Source: Acetobacter pomorum
GTDB lineage: Bacteria; Pseudomonadota; Alphaproteobacteria; Acetobacterales; Acetobacteraceae
Length of the DNA stretch: 52,372 nucleotides
Direction: 5' to 3'
NCBI RefSeq assembly: GCF_002738225.1
Contig: NZ_PEBQ01000164.1
Span: 1-52,372, forward strand
Shown here: piece by piece, positions 45,299 to 52,372 of the stretch
Numbering within the stretch: position 1 is the first letter of the stretch
Layout of the letters: each line of letters begins with the position of its first letter
Notes under the pieces: generated by a model
The model's database searches: none
Told to the model about the DNA's origin: nothing
What the model saw: only the letters and a program-made list of their open reading frames with translations
Translations under genes and position numbers: made by a program

Positions 45299-46624
45299 TT
45301 AGCACCCAAATTTAAAGCCAAACAGACACAACTTTCTAATGATTTCATTGATAGGGTAGAAAATACTCTGCATTTTTATCAGCCAAGTGATGCCCTTTGC
45401 TACCATCGAACCATGTGGATAGTAAGTGGCTACTGAATTGGCCATGGTATGATAAAGACTTGTGTCGACCACTGCATTTGGTCTCATACCAATTAAGAAA
45501 GCTATAGAGGCTAATGAACCAATCAAGAGGGTACGCTGGAGGGGAATGCCAGGCTTCAACCATTTCAGGAGGTAATTTAGGCTTTTGAAGATATGGACAA
45601 GAGCACCGAGGACGGAAAAGAACAACGCAAGAGGAGGTGCAACGAGGGCTTCCATCGCCTGACGTCCAATGTATGATCGTATCTCACCATCTTTATAGCT
45701 ATCCGGGCCATGATCCAATTTGCTTCTAAATTCATAGTCTGTTCGACAATTGATAAGCTCTGGCCATAGTTGCGTGGCAAATTCTGCGCCCGAAAGCTTT
45801 GGAGATATGGGAAATGAACAATCAGTGTTTATCAATGCCTGCTTGGCTTTATCCTGTATCGCTGGCGACATAAAAAAATCACTGAAATAAGTGTATTCTC
45901 GATCTGGAATACCTCCGAACAGTGAGTACATAAATGACTTATATTGCTCTCTATTCAAGAAAATAGAATGCTTTTTCCGCTCAATGTCGCTATATTTTTT
46001 ATATGAATCATGCATGCTATTCACAAATGGCATGTAAATGTCTTCAAACATCTTTTGTGAATTCATACCTTGATCAATAAGGCTATTTCTTATGGCTGTT
46101 TTAATGCCGCCAGAGATCTTTAGATCTACGTCTTTTATCGACAAGACATAAAAAGGCAGTATCGCCATCATCTGCTTTTCTGATGGTGAGGCATCAGATC
46201 CAGTCTTCAGGGGAAGTCCAGCAAGATTGATTGTCCCCTGCTGGACGCCATGGGAAATGAAGTTAATAGCAACGGCTTCTTTACGCTGCTCGCCAGTGGA
46301 AATATCAACGAAATGCGTCACAAGTCTTTTTTCTAGGTTGTAAACGCAACTGACACACAGAACAGCGGTTACGACCATAGCTACAAGCCGGCCGAAGACA
46401 GACCAATTGTAGCGGGGCATAATGAATACGCCCCAGATAAAGATCGTGACTGCCATACCAGATAGAATACGGCCCCAGTTTTCGATGCTATGGACATTAT
46501 CTGATGTGCCACCTCCGCCGACAACATCAAGAAGTCGAGCATTAAATGACAACTCAAATATTAGATAAATAATGGTTATTATGGTGATATAAGGCAAATA
46601 GCCTCTACCATTTGTATATGACAT
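45299..46624 (-). CDS. Multi-pass membrane protein, unknown, 441 aa
   Basis: 441 residues. N-terminal half has about three membrane helices (YLPYITIITIIYLIFELSF, GMAVTIFIWGVFIM, LVAMVVTAVLCVSCV), then a ~200-residue soluble domain (residues ~100-320), and three further helices near the C-terminus (PPLALFFSVLGALVHIF, LLIGSLASIAFLIG). No domain is recognised. It precedes the terminator hairpin of the flippase and follows a lipoprotein gene 29 bases upstream, so the two probably form one operon, perhaps an envelope-associated pair. Confidence 0.65.
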   Translation of the reverse strand: MSYTNGRGYLPYITIITIIYLIFELSFNARLLDVVGGGGTSDNVHSIENWGRILSGMAVTIFIWGVFIMPRYNWSVFGRLVAMVVTAVLCVSCVYNLEKRLVTHFVDISTGEQRKEAVAINFISHGVQQGTINLAGLPLKTGSDASPSEKQMMAILPFYVLSIKDVDLKISGGIKTAIRNSLIDQGMNSQKMFEDIYMPFVNSMHDSYKKYSDIERKKHSIFLNREQYKSFMYSLFGGIPDREYTYFSDFFMSPAIQDKAKQALINTDCSFPISPKLSGAEFATQLWPELINCRTDYEFRSKLDHGPDSYKDGEIRSYIGRQAMEALVAPPLALFFSVLGALVHIFKSLNYLLKWLKPGIPLQRTLLIGSLASIAFLIGMRPNAVVDTSLYHTMANSVATYYPHGSMVAKGITWLIKMQSIFYPINEIIRKLCLFGFKFGC

Positions 46625-46653
46625 CTCTTAGCTCAACTTAATTTTCTCAAAAA

Positions 46654-47502
46654 TTAGTCCTGGAGGTTAATCTGCCCCGTTGATTGGGAAGTATTGTTAA
46701 CCCCCTTCCCTTCAACACGACTTACATCATCGACAAAGCCTTGATTTGAAGGTGCGTTAGACGAGGAACCGAAGCGGGTCGGCCGAACCCGATCGGTCTT
46801 ACGGTAAGAGGTTTGTTGAGAGCGCTGATGATAACCAGAAGATGCGGCCCTGCGTTCAAGAGTTGCCTTGTGACGATAATAGTCAGCCAGAGAATAAAAC
46901 TTGCCGGCGCGATAGAATACACCGCCACCAAGTTGCGAATTCCCGCCTTCTGCAGAAACATCCCGAATTTCCAGCCCATCTTCATTAAACGTGAAAGAAT
47001 ACGGCTCGCTTGACACCCCAGTTGGGGCCAGAGGTATCCGATAGATGCTCATACCATCCTGTCTGGTAGAGACAATCTCCCATGTGGGAGCGTAATCACC
47101 AGAATATTTGGTGCCTGCAATCACGACGATGCTCTCACCCTGGATGACTTTTTGAGCAACGATCCTTACTTTACTCAGCTTGGTATCGATGGACTTCGTG
47201 CCGCCTCGGATCACGATACGATCAGTGCTCCCAAGTGTAGGAACAATATCAAACGTATGCCCATAAAACATGTATGAGGCTTCTGCTGATCCAGTTGGGA
47301 CAAACTTCCCGTTAACCATAACGCCTGAACAGCCCGACACTGACAATGCTGCGGCAATCATGAAAGATGAGAAAGCAGGACGCCAGGCGATGCTAAGAAA
47401 TTTGCTGATTATTTCTTTGGAACCCGCAGATTTCTGATGCTTAATTCCATCATTCCCAAAATTACCTTCAAAATGAGGATTGTCAAAAATGTGATGTAAC
47501 AT
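46654..47502 (-). CDS. Probable outer-membrane or inner-membrane lipoprotein
   Basis: 282 codons from 47502. Residues ~45-60 form a hydrophobic segment ending in the lipobox LSVSGC, so the mature protein would be acylated on that Cys. The ~50-residue tail before it is too long for a signal peptide, so translation may start further in. The mature domain is beta-rich (FDIVPTLGSTDRIVIRGGTK, IVVIAGTKYSGDYAPTW) and the C-terminal 80 residues are Ser/Asn/Arg-rich and disordered. No family is recognised. Operon with the membrane protein at 45299. Confidence 0.6.
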   Translation of the reverse strand: MLHHIFDNPHFEGNFGNDGIKHQKSAGSKEIISKFLSIAWRPAFSSFMIAAALSVSGCSGVMVNGKFVPTGSAEASYMFYGHTFDIVPTLGSTDRIVIRGGTKSIDTKLSKVRIVAQKVIQGESIVVIAGTKYSGDYAPTWEIVSTRQDGMSIYRIPLAPTGVSSEPYSFTFNEDGLEIRDVSAEGGNSQLGGGVFYRAGKFYSLADYYRHKATLERRAASSGYHQRSQQTSYRKTDRVRPTRFGSSSNAPSNQGFVDDVSRVEGKGVNNTSQSTGQINLQD

Positions 47503-47617
47503 GTATCCGTTTGCTTTCCTTACTAATTTCTAGAGTCATTCTAAATGCGCACATTGCTTAGCGCAATAGCTTTCACTACATATAGGGAAAGCTTAATCAG
47601 CTAAAAAGGTACGCTCA

Positions 47618-48154
47618 ATGATGAATATCTACTTCGGGAAAGAGGGAGGGCCTCACATCGCCGTCTCTCTTACAATCCATCCTGACCTACCAGACTTAAC
47701 ACTCCAAACCGGAGGAGCCAGATCGTTCCTGCTTGCCACTGGCCATCAAACGGCGATGTATCACAGGTTGAACAGTTATTGCGATGATGTGTCTAATGTA
47801 AGAACCACAAACTGGAGCAAACATCTCCAAAATCGCGCTTTTCTGATTGAGGATTTGAAGCGTGAATCTCGTATGTCAGGGAATCTAAATCATGTAAAAC
47901 AGCCTTATAATGGAATAAGCCCGGATATTTTTATAGTGTATTTCCGCTCGCCTTTATGCGTTGGCTTTAGCCAGATTCACCTATTGGAAACTGTCAAATC
48001 GATCTGGAAAGCTGGAGGGTATGTATATATCCAAACCTTAGGCATTCTCTTGAGGGAAGGAGACAATCTTGATGTAGTTATCAATGATATGTTGAGAGAG
48101 AAAAAGAACTCTGAAATGCGCCGGTATCGGAAAAAGGTTGGCAATCCCGAATAG
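47618..48154 (+). CDS. Hypothetical protein, 178 aa
   Basis: 178 residues, soluble, no signal peptide. It mixes beta (GPHIAVSLTIHPDLPDLTLQ) and helical parts and has a basic tail (RRYRKKVGNPE). No recognised domain. Ribosome site not strong (AAAAGGTACGCTCA before the ATG). It precedes the recombinase gene by ~50 bases and may be co-transcribed with it. Confidence 0.5.
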   Translation: MMNIYFGKEGGPHIAVSLTIHPDLPDLTLQTGGARSFLLATGHQTAMYHRLNSYCDDVSNVRTTNWSKHLQNRAFLIEDLKRESRMSGNLNHVKQPYNGISPDIFIVYFRSPLCVGFSQIHLLETVKSIWKAGGYVYIQTLGILLREGDNLDVVINDMLREKKNSEMRRYRKKVGNPE

Positions 48155-48205
48155 ATCATTCATTCATCAGCGTGTAAGCATTTTTGGGCACCCGGAGGAA
48201 TGGAC

Positions 48206-49156
48206 ATGAAATGGTCAGAACGGCGGAAAGACGGGTTTAACCTTTCTCAGGAATACCAAAAAGATGCTGACGCAGAAAATACAATTCGTGCATACGAAAC
48301 CGATTGGAAGGCATTTGAAGATTGGTGCGAAAAAAATAGCCTCCAAGCATTGCCCGCATCAGGTGAAACCGTAGGTGCCTATCTGGCTGAAGCAGGTGAG
48401 TCATACGCAATGGCTACCCTCAGACGCCGTGTTGCGGCGATAGCAAGAAGGCATAGGCATGAAGGCATGCCTATGGACGTGAGACAGCCTGCAATACGTG
48501 AAACGCTTCGAGGTATAGCTCGCAATCACGCGGCACCGCCCAAACAGTCTGCAGCTCTGGCAACAGAAGAAATTAGAAAGCTGATTGAAGTTTGTGACAC
48601 TTCAGATCTTGCTGGATTAAGAGACAAATCTATTATTCTAATGGGCTTCGCGGGAGCAATGCGCAGATCCGAAATCGTCGCTCTAGATGTATCGAACGTG
48701 CGTTACATTGAAGATGGTATGCAGATCATTATTGAGCGATCTAAGACTGATGCTGAAGCAGAAGGCACTGTGTTGACCATCGCTTCGGGATCCTCCCCTG
48801 AGACATGCCCAGTACAAGCTTTGAAAGACTGGCTTAAAGAGGCCCGCATCTCTTACGGCCCACTGTATCGCAAAGTGGACAGATGGGGTCGAGTGCATGA
48901 GACGCCCCTGGTGCCAGACGCAATTAGGCAAATTCTCAAAAAACGATCTGATATGGCCGGTCTTAAGGGGTCTCTCATGGAGCCGATATCACCTCATGGT
49001 CTACGTGCAGGATTTGTAACCACAGCATATCGCGGAGGGGCTCTTGACGAAGAAATCATGGGTCATACTCGGCATAAAAGCCTAAGCACTATGAGAAGAT
49101 ATGTTCGGAGGTCGAAACTTGGAACCAAAAGCGTTTCAAAGAAAATAGGGCTTTGA
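48206..49156 (+). CDS. Site-specific tyrosine recombinase (integrase)
   Basis: About 316 residues. The N-terminal core-binding helices (TIRAYETDWKAFEDWCEK) are followed by the catalytic domain with Arg in GFAGAMRRSEIVAL, Lys in ERSKTDAEAEG, HxxR in SPHGLRAGF, His in MGHTRHKSLST and Tyr in MRRYVRR, so the full R-K-H-R-H-Y set is present. It cuts and rejoins DNA at a specific site for integration, excision or resolution of dimers. The ATG at 48206 has GGAGG 7 bases upstream and is preferred over 48200. Similar to XerC/phage integrases; its target site is not identified. No terminator is visible directly after it. Confidence 0.85.
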   Translation: MKWSERRKDGFNLSQEYQKDADAENTIRAYETDWKAFEDWCEKNSLQALPASGETVGAYLAEAGESYAMATLRRRVAAIARRHRHEGMPMDVRQPAIRETLRGIARNHAAPPKQSAALATEEIRKLIEVCDTSDLAGLRDKSIILMGFAGAMRRSEIVALDVSNVRYIEDGMQIIIERSKTDAEAEGTVLTIASGSSPETCPVQALKDWLKEARISYGPLYRKVDRWGRVHETPLVPDAIRQILKKRSDMAGLKGSLMEPISPHGLRAGFVTTAYRGGALDEEIMGHTRHKSLSTMRRYVRRSKLGTKSVSKKIGL

Positions 49157-49270
49157 AAATCCTGTTTTTTAATATCACTTTATTGATTGTGGAGATATCC
49201 ATATCTTCCATTTAAGATTGATGAGGTTGCGCCACTGAGTGTGTATAGTTGGAACATGAAGGTCACGAAT

Positions 49271-49549
49271 ATGAGTGACACTAAAACGATGCGAAGGAAG
49301 GCCATAATCAGTTCGCTGACCTTTTTCCTTGTTGCACCTCTGATGGGGGGCTTTGCTCTTGTCATGGGGACACTGCCTATGGCGATGTATGTTGGCCCCG
49401 ATTTCCGGCAATTCGACCCCGCAACAGAGGCGGTATTGCGCATCTTCGGCATGGCTGTTCTTGGGATCGTTGGCATCATTCTGGCAGCCCAGCGATTTGC
49501 TACTCCGATTAGGCAGGAGAACACTGGTGGGATATCCGTTCAATCCTGA
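49271..49549 (+). CDS. Small membrane protein, ~92 aa
   Basis: The frame opens at 49187. The ATG at 49271 (MSDTKTMRRKA) has AAGG about 8 bases upstream and leaves a 92-residue protein with two membrane helices (SLTFFLVAPLMGGFALVMG and IFGMAVLGIVGIILAAQR). The 49256 ATG is an alternative. Unknown function. The minus-strand frame at 49175-49543 lies over it but lacks a clear pattern. Confidence 0.5.
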   Translation: MSDTKTMRRKAIISSLTFFLVAPLMGGFALVMGTLPMAMYVGPDFRQFDPATEAVLRIFGMAVLGIVGIILAAQRFATPIRQENTGGISVQS

Positions 49550-49682
49550 ACCAGACCGGGTGGTTTCAGGTGGTTTATGCAGATCTTCTAACTCAAACTC
49601 AGGTTAGAGATCGGGTGTTCCAACTTCCCTCGACTATCCAACCAATAACCCTGCAGTCCAAAAAATGGCCTACAAAAGGTCA

Positions 49683-50372
49683 ATGGAGAGCGTCTTGAGT
49701 AAGAGATTTCATGACAGATTCATCGTTTTAGAAGGAATTGATGGGGCTGGCAAAACCACTCAGTCAAAAATGCTTTCTAAAGCATTGAGCGATAGAGGAA
49801 TGGATGTGCTTGGCACAAGAGATCCTGGAGGAACCAAGGCGGCCGAAGATATCAGAAAAATCCTTCTTGGCGATAACTCCCCAGAATCTGCCAAAACTCA
49901 AGCCCTGCTATTCACTGCCGCGCGGATGGATAATCTAGAAATGAATATCCTTCCCCATCTAAAAAATGATGGCGTGGTAATTATGGACAGGTTTTTGACA
50001 AGTACGATTTCCATGCAGGGCTACGGCGCCAAATTCCTTGCAGGCGAAGGATCTGAAGATCCCACCCCTTTCGCTTCCCAGATGGTACATTTGATTGCTG
50101 ATCTGCCAAGACACACATTTCTCATAGATCTCAACCCTGAAGCTGTAAAACAAAGAGTTGGAAGCCGCGAAGGCCAGGCTTTGGATGTCTTTGATAGAAA
50201 GCCTGCGGCCTATCATTCAGTAGTGCGCGAAGCGATGCTTCGTGAAGCCAAAAATTTTACCGAAATCCTGACAATCATTCCTGGGCATGAAGGCCCCGAA
50301 GCTATTCATAAAATGATTATGGAAGAGCTTTCAGATGATAAGGTCTTTTGCCTCCCTCAGGCTTCCGCCTAA
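49683..50372 (+). CDS. tmk: Thymidylate kinase
   Basis: About 229 residues. It converts dTMP to dTDP with ATP, the step before dTTP synthesis. P-loop GIDGAGKTT is near residue 20. The next element is TRDPGGT, where most family members have TREPGGT (Glu to Asp). The substrate-binding DRFLTSTISMQGYG segment is conserved. The ATG at 49683 has AAAGG close before it and is preferred over 49665. A chromosomal tmk should exist elsewhere; this extra copy on an accessory element may serve its own replication or host-takeover. A terminator follows at 50569-50598. Confidence 0.88.
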   Translation: MESVLSKRFHDRFIVLEGIDGAGKTTQSKMLSKALSDRGMDVLGTRDPGGTKAAEDIRKILLGDNSPESAKTQALLFTAARMDNLEMNILPHLKNDGVVIMDRFLTSTISMQGYGAKFLAGEGSEDPTPFASQMVHLIADLPRHTFLIDLNPEAVKQRVGSREGQALDVFDRKPAAYHSVVREAMLREAKNFTEILTIIPGHEGPEAIHKMIMEELSDDKVFCLPQASA

Positions 50373-50747
50373 TCTTAGCGCGACTAATTTTTTCTTAAGC
50401 CTAATGTCAACTAGCAAGGCCATTTTATGGGTTTTTGGCTTTTTTGGGAGTTGATAATAAAACATAGGCCATTATGCTATGAAATATCCTTATGAGATGG
50501 GATGGCAAAACCATTCTAACTCAGTTTATGCAATTCTTTAATTTGCTAACGGGAACGATAATCTGTGAAAAAGCCATCCTTTTTGGGTGGCTTTTTTGCG
50601 TTTGAAGGCATGATCCTTGCCTCTCGGAATGCTTTCGCGTCCCATTACCATAGCGTCTTATCGATATTGACATGAATTGGGAATTACTCGCTTGCATGGC
50701 ACTCTCCTAAACTTCTCTCAATCAGTAAAATTAGGTGGGACGTAGTT
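50373..50747. other. Intergenic region with AGGCC motifs and terminator
   Basis: 375 bases. It holds CAAGGCCATTTTATGG (about 50414-50429), CATAGGCCATTATGC (about 50463-50477) and the terminator at 50569-50598. The second motif overlaps a TATGCT that could be a -10 box. No gene is seen. Confidence 0.35.
50569..50598 (+). terminator. Intrinsic terminator
   Basis: AAAAAGCCATCC/GGGTGGCTTTTTT: GCCATCC (50573-50579) pairs with GGGTGGC (50585-50591; one G-T) around TTTTT, then six T. A classic Rho-independent terminator on the plus strand, downstream of the thymidylate kinase. Confidence 0.85.
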
Positions 50748-51533
50748 GTGATGAATGGAATGAGCGATGATCAGTCAATCTGCATGGTCTCAATTGATGG
50801 AGGTTGGAGTGTCCCACAGAGCAGTATGCCTCAATTGGCCAAAGCGATGGAAATGGCATTCAATAATTGCGTAACGAGATCACAAGAAAGAGCAAACCGT
50901 GCATTGGAGGCATTTTCTCAGACTGATTTTTTCAAGAAAAACCTTTCTTCCTCCCTCCAGAACTTCCCGACAGAAATCGTGTGCCTGGCATTTATGGAGT
51001 TCTGCCTTTCAGATGCCGGATCTCGTGCGATAGGAATAGACAATACCCCTTCTCACCCTTTAGCCACGCCAAACCAATGGAGCATGTCTGATCACGCTTA
51101 TCTAGCCAGCGCCGTGGCCAGAGAGGCACTTAAACATGGGCTTTGTAAAGGTGGTGAAACGCAATTATCTTTAGAACAGGTGGCAGAAATTCTTGGGAGC
51201 TCGACTATTATGCGCAACCTCGAAGGTGGCGAAATAGAGATCAGCCCTTTAGAATGCACTGTACGTCTGCATTATGACAGTGAAACAGGCAAATCCTCGC
51301 TCAATGCTTGGGGGCCTTACAAGACCCTGATATTCTGCATGCAGTCGATCAATTGGGATGCACATCCTGATCACGGAGGGCATCTGAAAGAGGCGGTTCA
51401 GAAGTTAAGCGGGAATAAGCAGAGCCTTGAACACAATGTGCACTCATCATTCGGTAATCCAGTCGCATTGGAAAACAGAGACGCTGCTGTCGAGAGTTCT
51501 AACGTTTATGAGGAAACCCCACCAAATCCTTGA
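50748..51533 (+). CDS. Hypothetical protein, 261 aa
   Basis: 261 residues, soluble. N-terminal half is helical with a Ser/Gln-rich stretch; the middle shows a possible helix-turn-helix-like or NERD-like fold but nothing firm; the C-terminal 60 residues are disordered. The start ATG at 50748 follows GTGGGACG (weak ribosome site), and an ATG 4 codons later is equally possible. It is preceded by the AGGCC motif region. No family is recognised. Confidence 0.5.
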   Translation: MMNGMSDDQSICMVSIDGGWSVPQSSMPQLAKAMEMAFNNCVTRSQERANRALEAFSQTDFFKKNLSSSLQNFPTEIVCLAFMEFCLSDAGSRAIGIDNTPSHPLATPNQWSMSDHAYLASAVAREALKHGLCKGGETQLSLEQVAEILGSSTIMRNLEGGEIEISPLECTVRLHYDSETGKSSLNAWGPYKTLIFCMQSINWDAHPDHGGHLKEAVQKLSGNKQSLEHNVHSSFGNPVALENRDAAVESSNVYEETPPNP

Positions 51534-51949
51534 TAGTAAAAGAAATTCCGTTAAATAAAATATGTCACACAGGAAGATGCTTTGAATTCAAATCGCATCT
51601 TCCCCTGATCCTTTAAAGGTGATTCAAACGTTGGCTCGAAATCCGATTGAGTGCAAGAGATCCACTGCAGTCCCCCCCTCCAGAGCGTTCAAAAAGATAG
51701 AGCGAGGCTTGAAGGAGGCCTTGCAAATTGCGCTTGCTGAACAGGCGGATGATACTGCTCAATTCACCCGGCCCACCTCAAGTCGAAGCAAACATCTGCC
51801 GCGGGAATAGAAGTGTTCCGGGACATTCCGAGCCAAACCGCCCCCTAAATGTCGAGGGTTTTGCTTATTTGAGACCTGCCTTGCATCTATCTGAAGCAAT
51901 ATACCATCTCATGTAGAACATTTCTAAGACATCGGGAGAACTTCCGATC
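51534..51949. other. Intergenic region with a possible small ORF
   Basis: 416 bases. A GTG-started frame at 51619-51810 encodes 63 residues with RAFKKIERGLKEALQIALAE, which resembles the N-terminal end of HigA-type antitoxins; it lacks the HTH and is likely a remnant if real. The frame at 51728-51916 has no support. A GGGAG ribosome site precedes the LRR gene at 51950. Confidence 0.35.
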
Positions 51950-52192
51950 ATGAAATTCAAAACGGTTGAGGATCTTAGGGAAGCTTATCCCAATGCCTTC
52001 AATAAAGATGGTTCTGTAGATCTAACAGGGAAATCCGAGATCGAGGAACTGCCGAATGACTGGCACGTACCTGGCACACTATCTCTCAGACAGTGCACGG
52101 GTCTCACTCGTTTGCCGGAGAGACTGAATATTGATGGCGCCCTGGACATGAGGCGCTGTGAAAGCGTGTCGCATATCCCAGATGACCCGTTT
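51950..52192 (+). pseudogene. N-terminal part of an LRR protein cut by an IS
   Basis: The first ~80 codons (MKFKTVEDLREAYPNAF, then IEELPNDWHVPGTLSLRQC and TGLTRLPERLNIDGALDMRR) are those of the LRR family at 6479 and 22751. Repeat pattern stops around IPDDP, where transposon-like sequence with a hairpin begins. The rest of the LRR gene is outside the window or lost. GGGAG lies 11 bases before the ATG. Confidence 0.7.
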
Positions 52193-52245
52193 TTCAGGCC
52201 CGCAAGCTCCGGCGTTCAGGCCGGAGATGGGGCCGTTCTGGCGTT
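52193..52245. mobile_element. IS200/IS605 end hairpin (left-end type)
   Basis: CTCCGGC (52207-52213) and GCCGGAG (52220-52226) form a perfect 7-bp stem with a GTTCAG loop, between the end of LRR similarity and the tnpA stop. This matches a subterminal TnpA-recognised hairpin. The exact tip is not certain. Confidence 0.5.
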
Positions 52246-52372
52246 TCAGTCAGGTGTTCTTTGCTGTTCGATATACTGCCGGATGATAGAAAGCGGCGCG
52301 CCAGCGTTGGATGCATCTGCCGCAACCTGCGGCTAGAGACCCCTTTGAGGCTGTTCACGAGAACCGACAAAG
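52246..52372 (-). pseudogene. tnpA: Degenerate tnpA (IS200/IS605 Y1 transposase), partial
   Basis: The minus strand encodes NSLKGVSSRRLRQMHPTLARRF in one frame and then, after a frameshift and small deletion, GAPLSIIRQYIEQQRTPD and a TGA at 52246-52248. These are the last conserved segments of the IS200-type HUH transposase, joined out of phase: the active-site region between them (where LWSxSYFxxxxG is expected) is missing. The gene runs off the right edge. With the tnpB end at base 1 its orientation is divergent, as in IS605. Confidence 0.65.

Noticed and set aside
49175..49543. Minus-strand ORF of 122 codons over the small membrane gene
   Set aside because: The plus strand shows two clear membrane helices and a ribosome site, the minus strand does not.

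Overview
The window reads as the accessory part of a large, fairly AT-rich plasmid or genomic island from an alphaproteobacterium. The best lineage evidence is a circularly permuted, two-piece tmRNA gene (about 40745-41045) with an ANDN-type tag, an arrangement typical of Alphaproteobacteria. The C-rich leucine-rich-repeat family, DUF4326 and DUF6884 genes and IS200/IS605 debris would fit an acetic acid bacterium (Acetobacteraceae), but that is inference. There are no ribosomal, tRNA or core metabolic genes apart from a stray thymidylate kinase.

Layout. 1-302: 3' end of an IS200/IS605 tnpB inserted in a leucine-rich-repeat gene. 372-2116: hipBA toxin-antitoxin operon with its operator. 2157-6368: small unknown genes and a decayed DUF6884 gene. 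6479-11666: LRR protein, DUF4326 protein, ATP-grasp enzyme, unknowns and a RES-domain protein. 11790-16256: a complete type I-E Cascade operon (cas8e-cse2-cas7e-cas5e-cas6e) with no cas3, cas1, cas2 or array in the window. 17096-23566: RNase II-like protein with dsRNA-binding domain(s), unknowns, a cupin and a second LRR protein. 23567-24032: AT-rich region with two perfect inverted DnaA boxes, a candidate replication origin. 24033-27578: small genes, including a PilT/VirB11-like P-loop ATPase, and IS debris. 27753-35232: a two-gene 7.5 kb operon of a very large helicase with a nuclease-like N-terminus and an 1118-residue partner, the best candidate for an undescribed defence system. 35723-40589: globin-coupled chemotaxis transducer, a secreted adhesin-like gene split by one stop codon, and an unknown. 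40745-41045: tmRNA. 41210-47502: polysaccharide cluster (two GT4 glycosyltransferases, flippase) plus a membrane protein and a lipoprotein. 47618-51533: unknowns, tyrosine recombinase, thymidylate kinase. 51950-52372: another LRR gene cut by a decayed IS200/IS605 tnpA.

The two ends carry the tnpB and tnpA ends of IS605-type elements in the divergent orientation expected of one element. The sequence may therefore be a circular replicon broken at a repeated IS, though this cannot be proved here. Working together: the Cascade, helicase operon, HipBA and RES genes look like a defence/maintenance load. The tmRNA and RNB-dsRBD protein suggest an RNA quality-control component. The glycosyltransferase/flippase cluster, adhesin and oxygen-sensing transducer suggest surface and niche functions. 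Function calls rest on motifs read by eye; no database search was possible.
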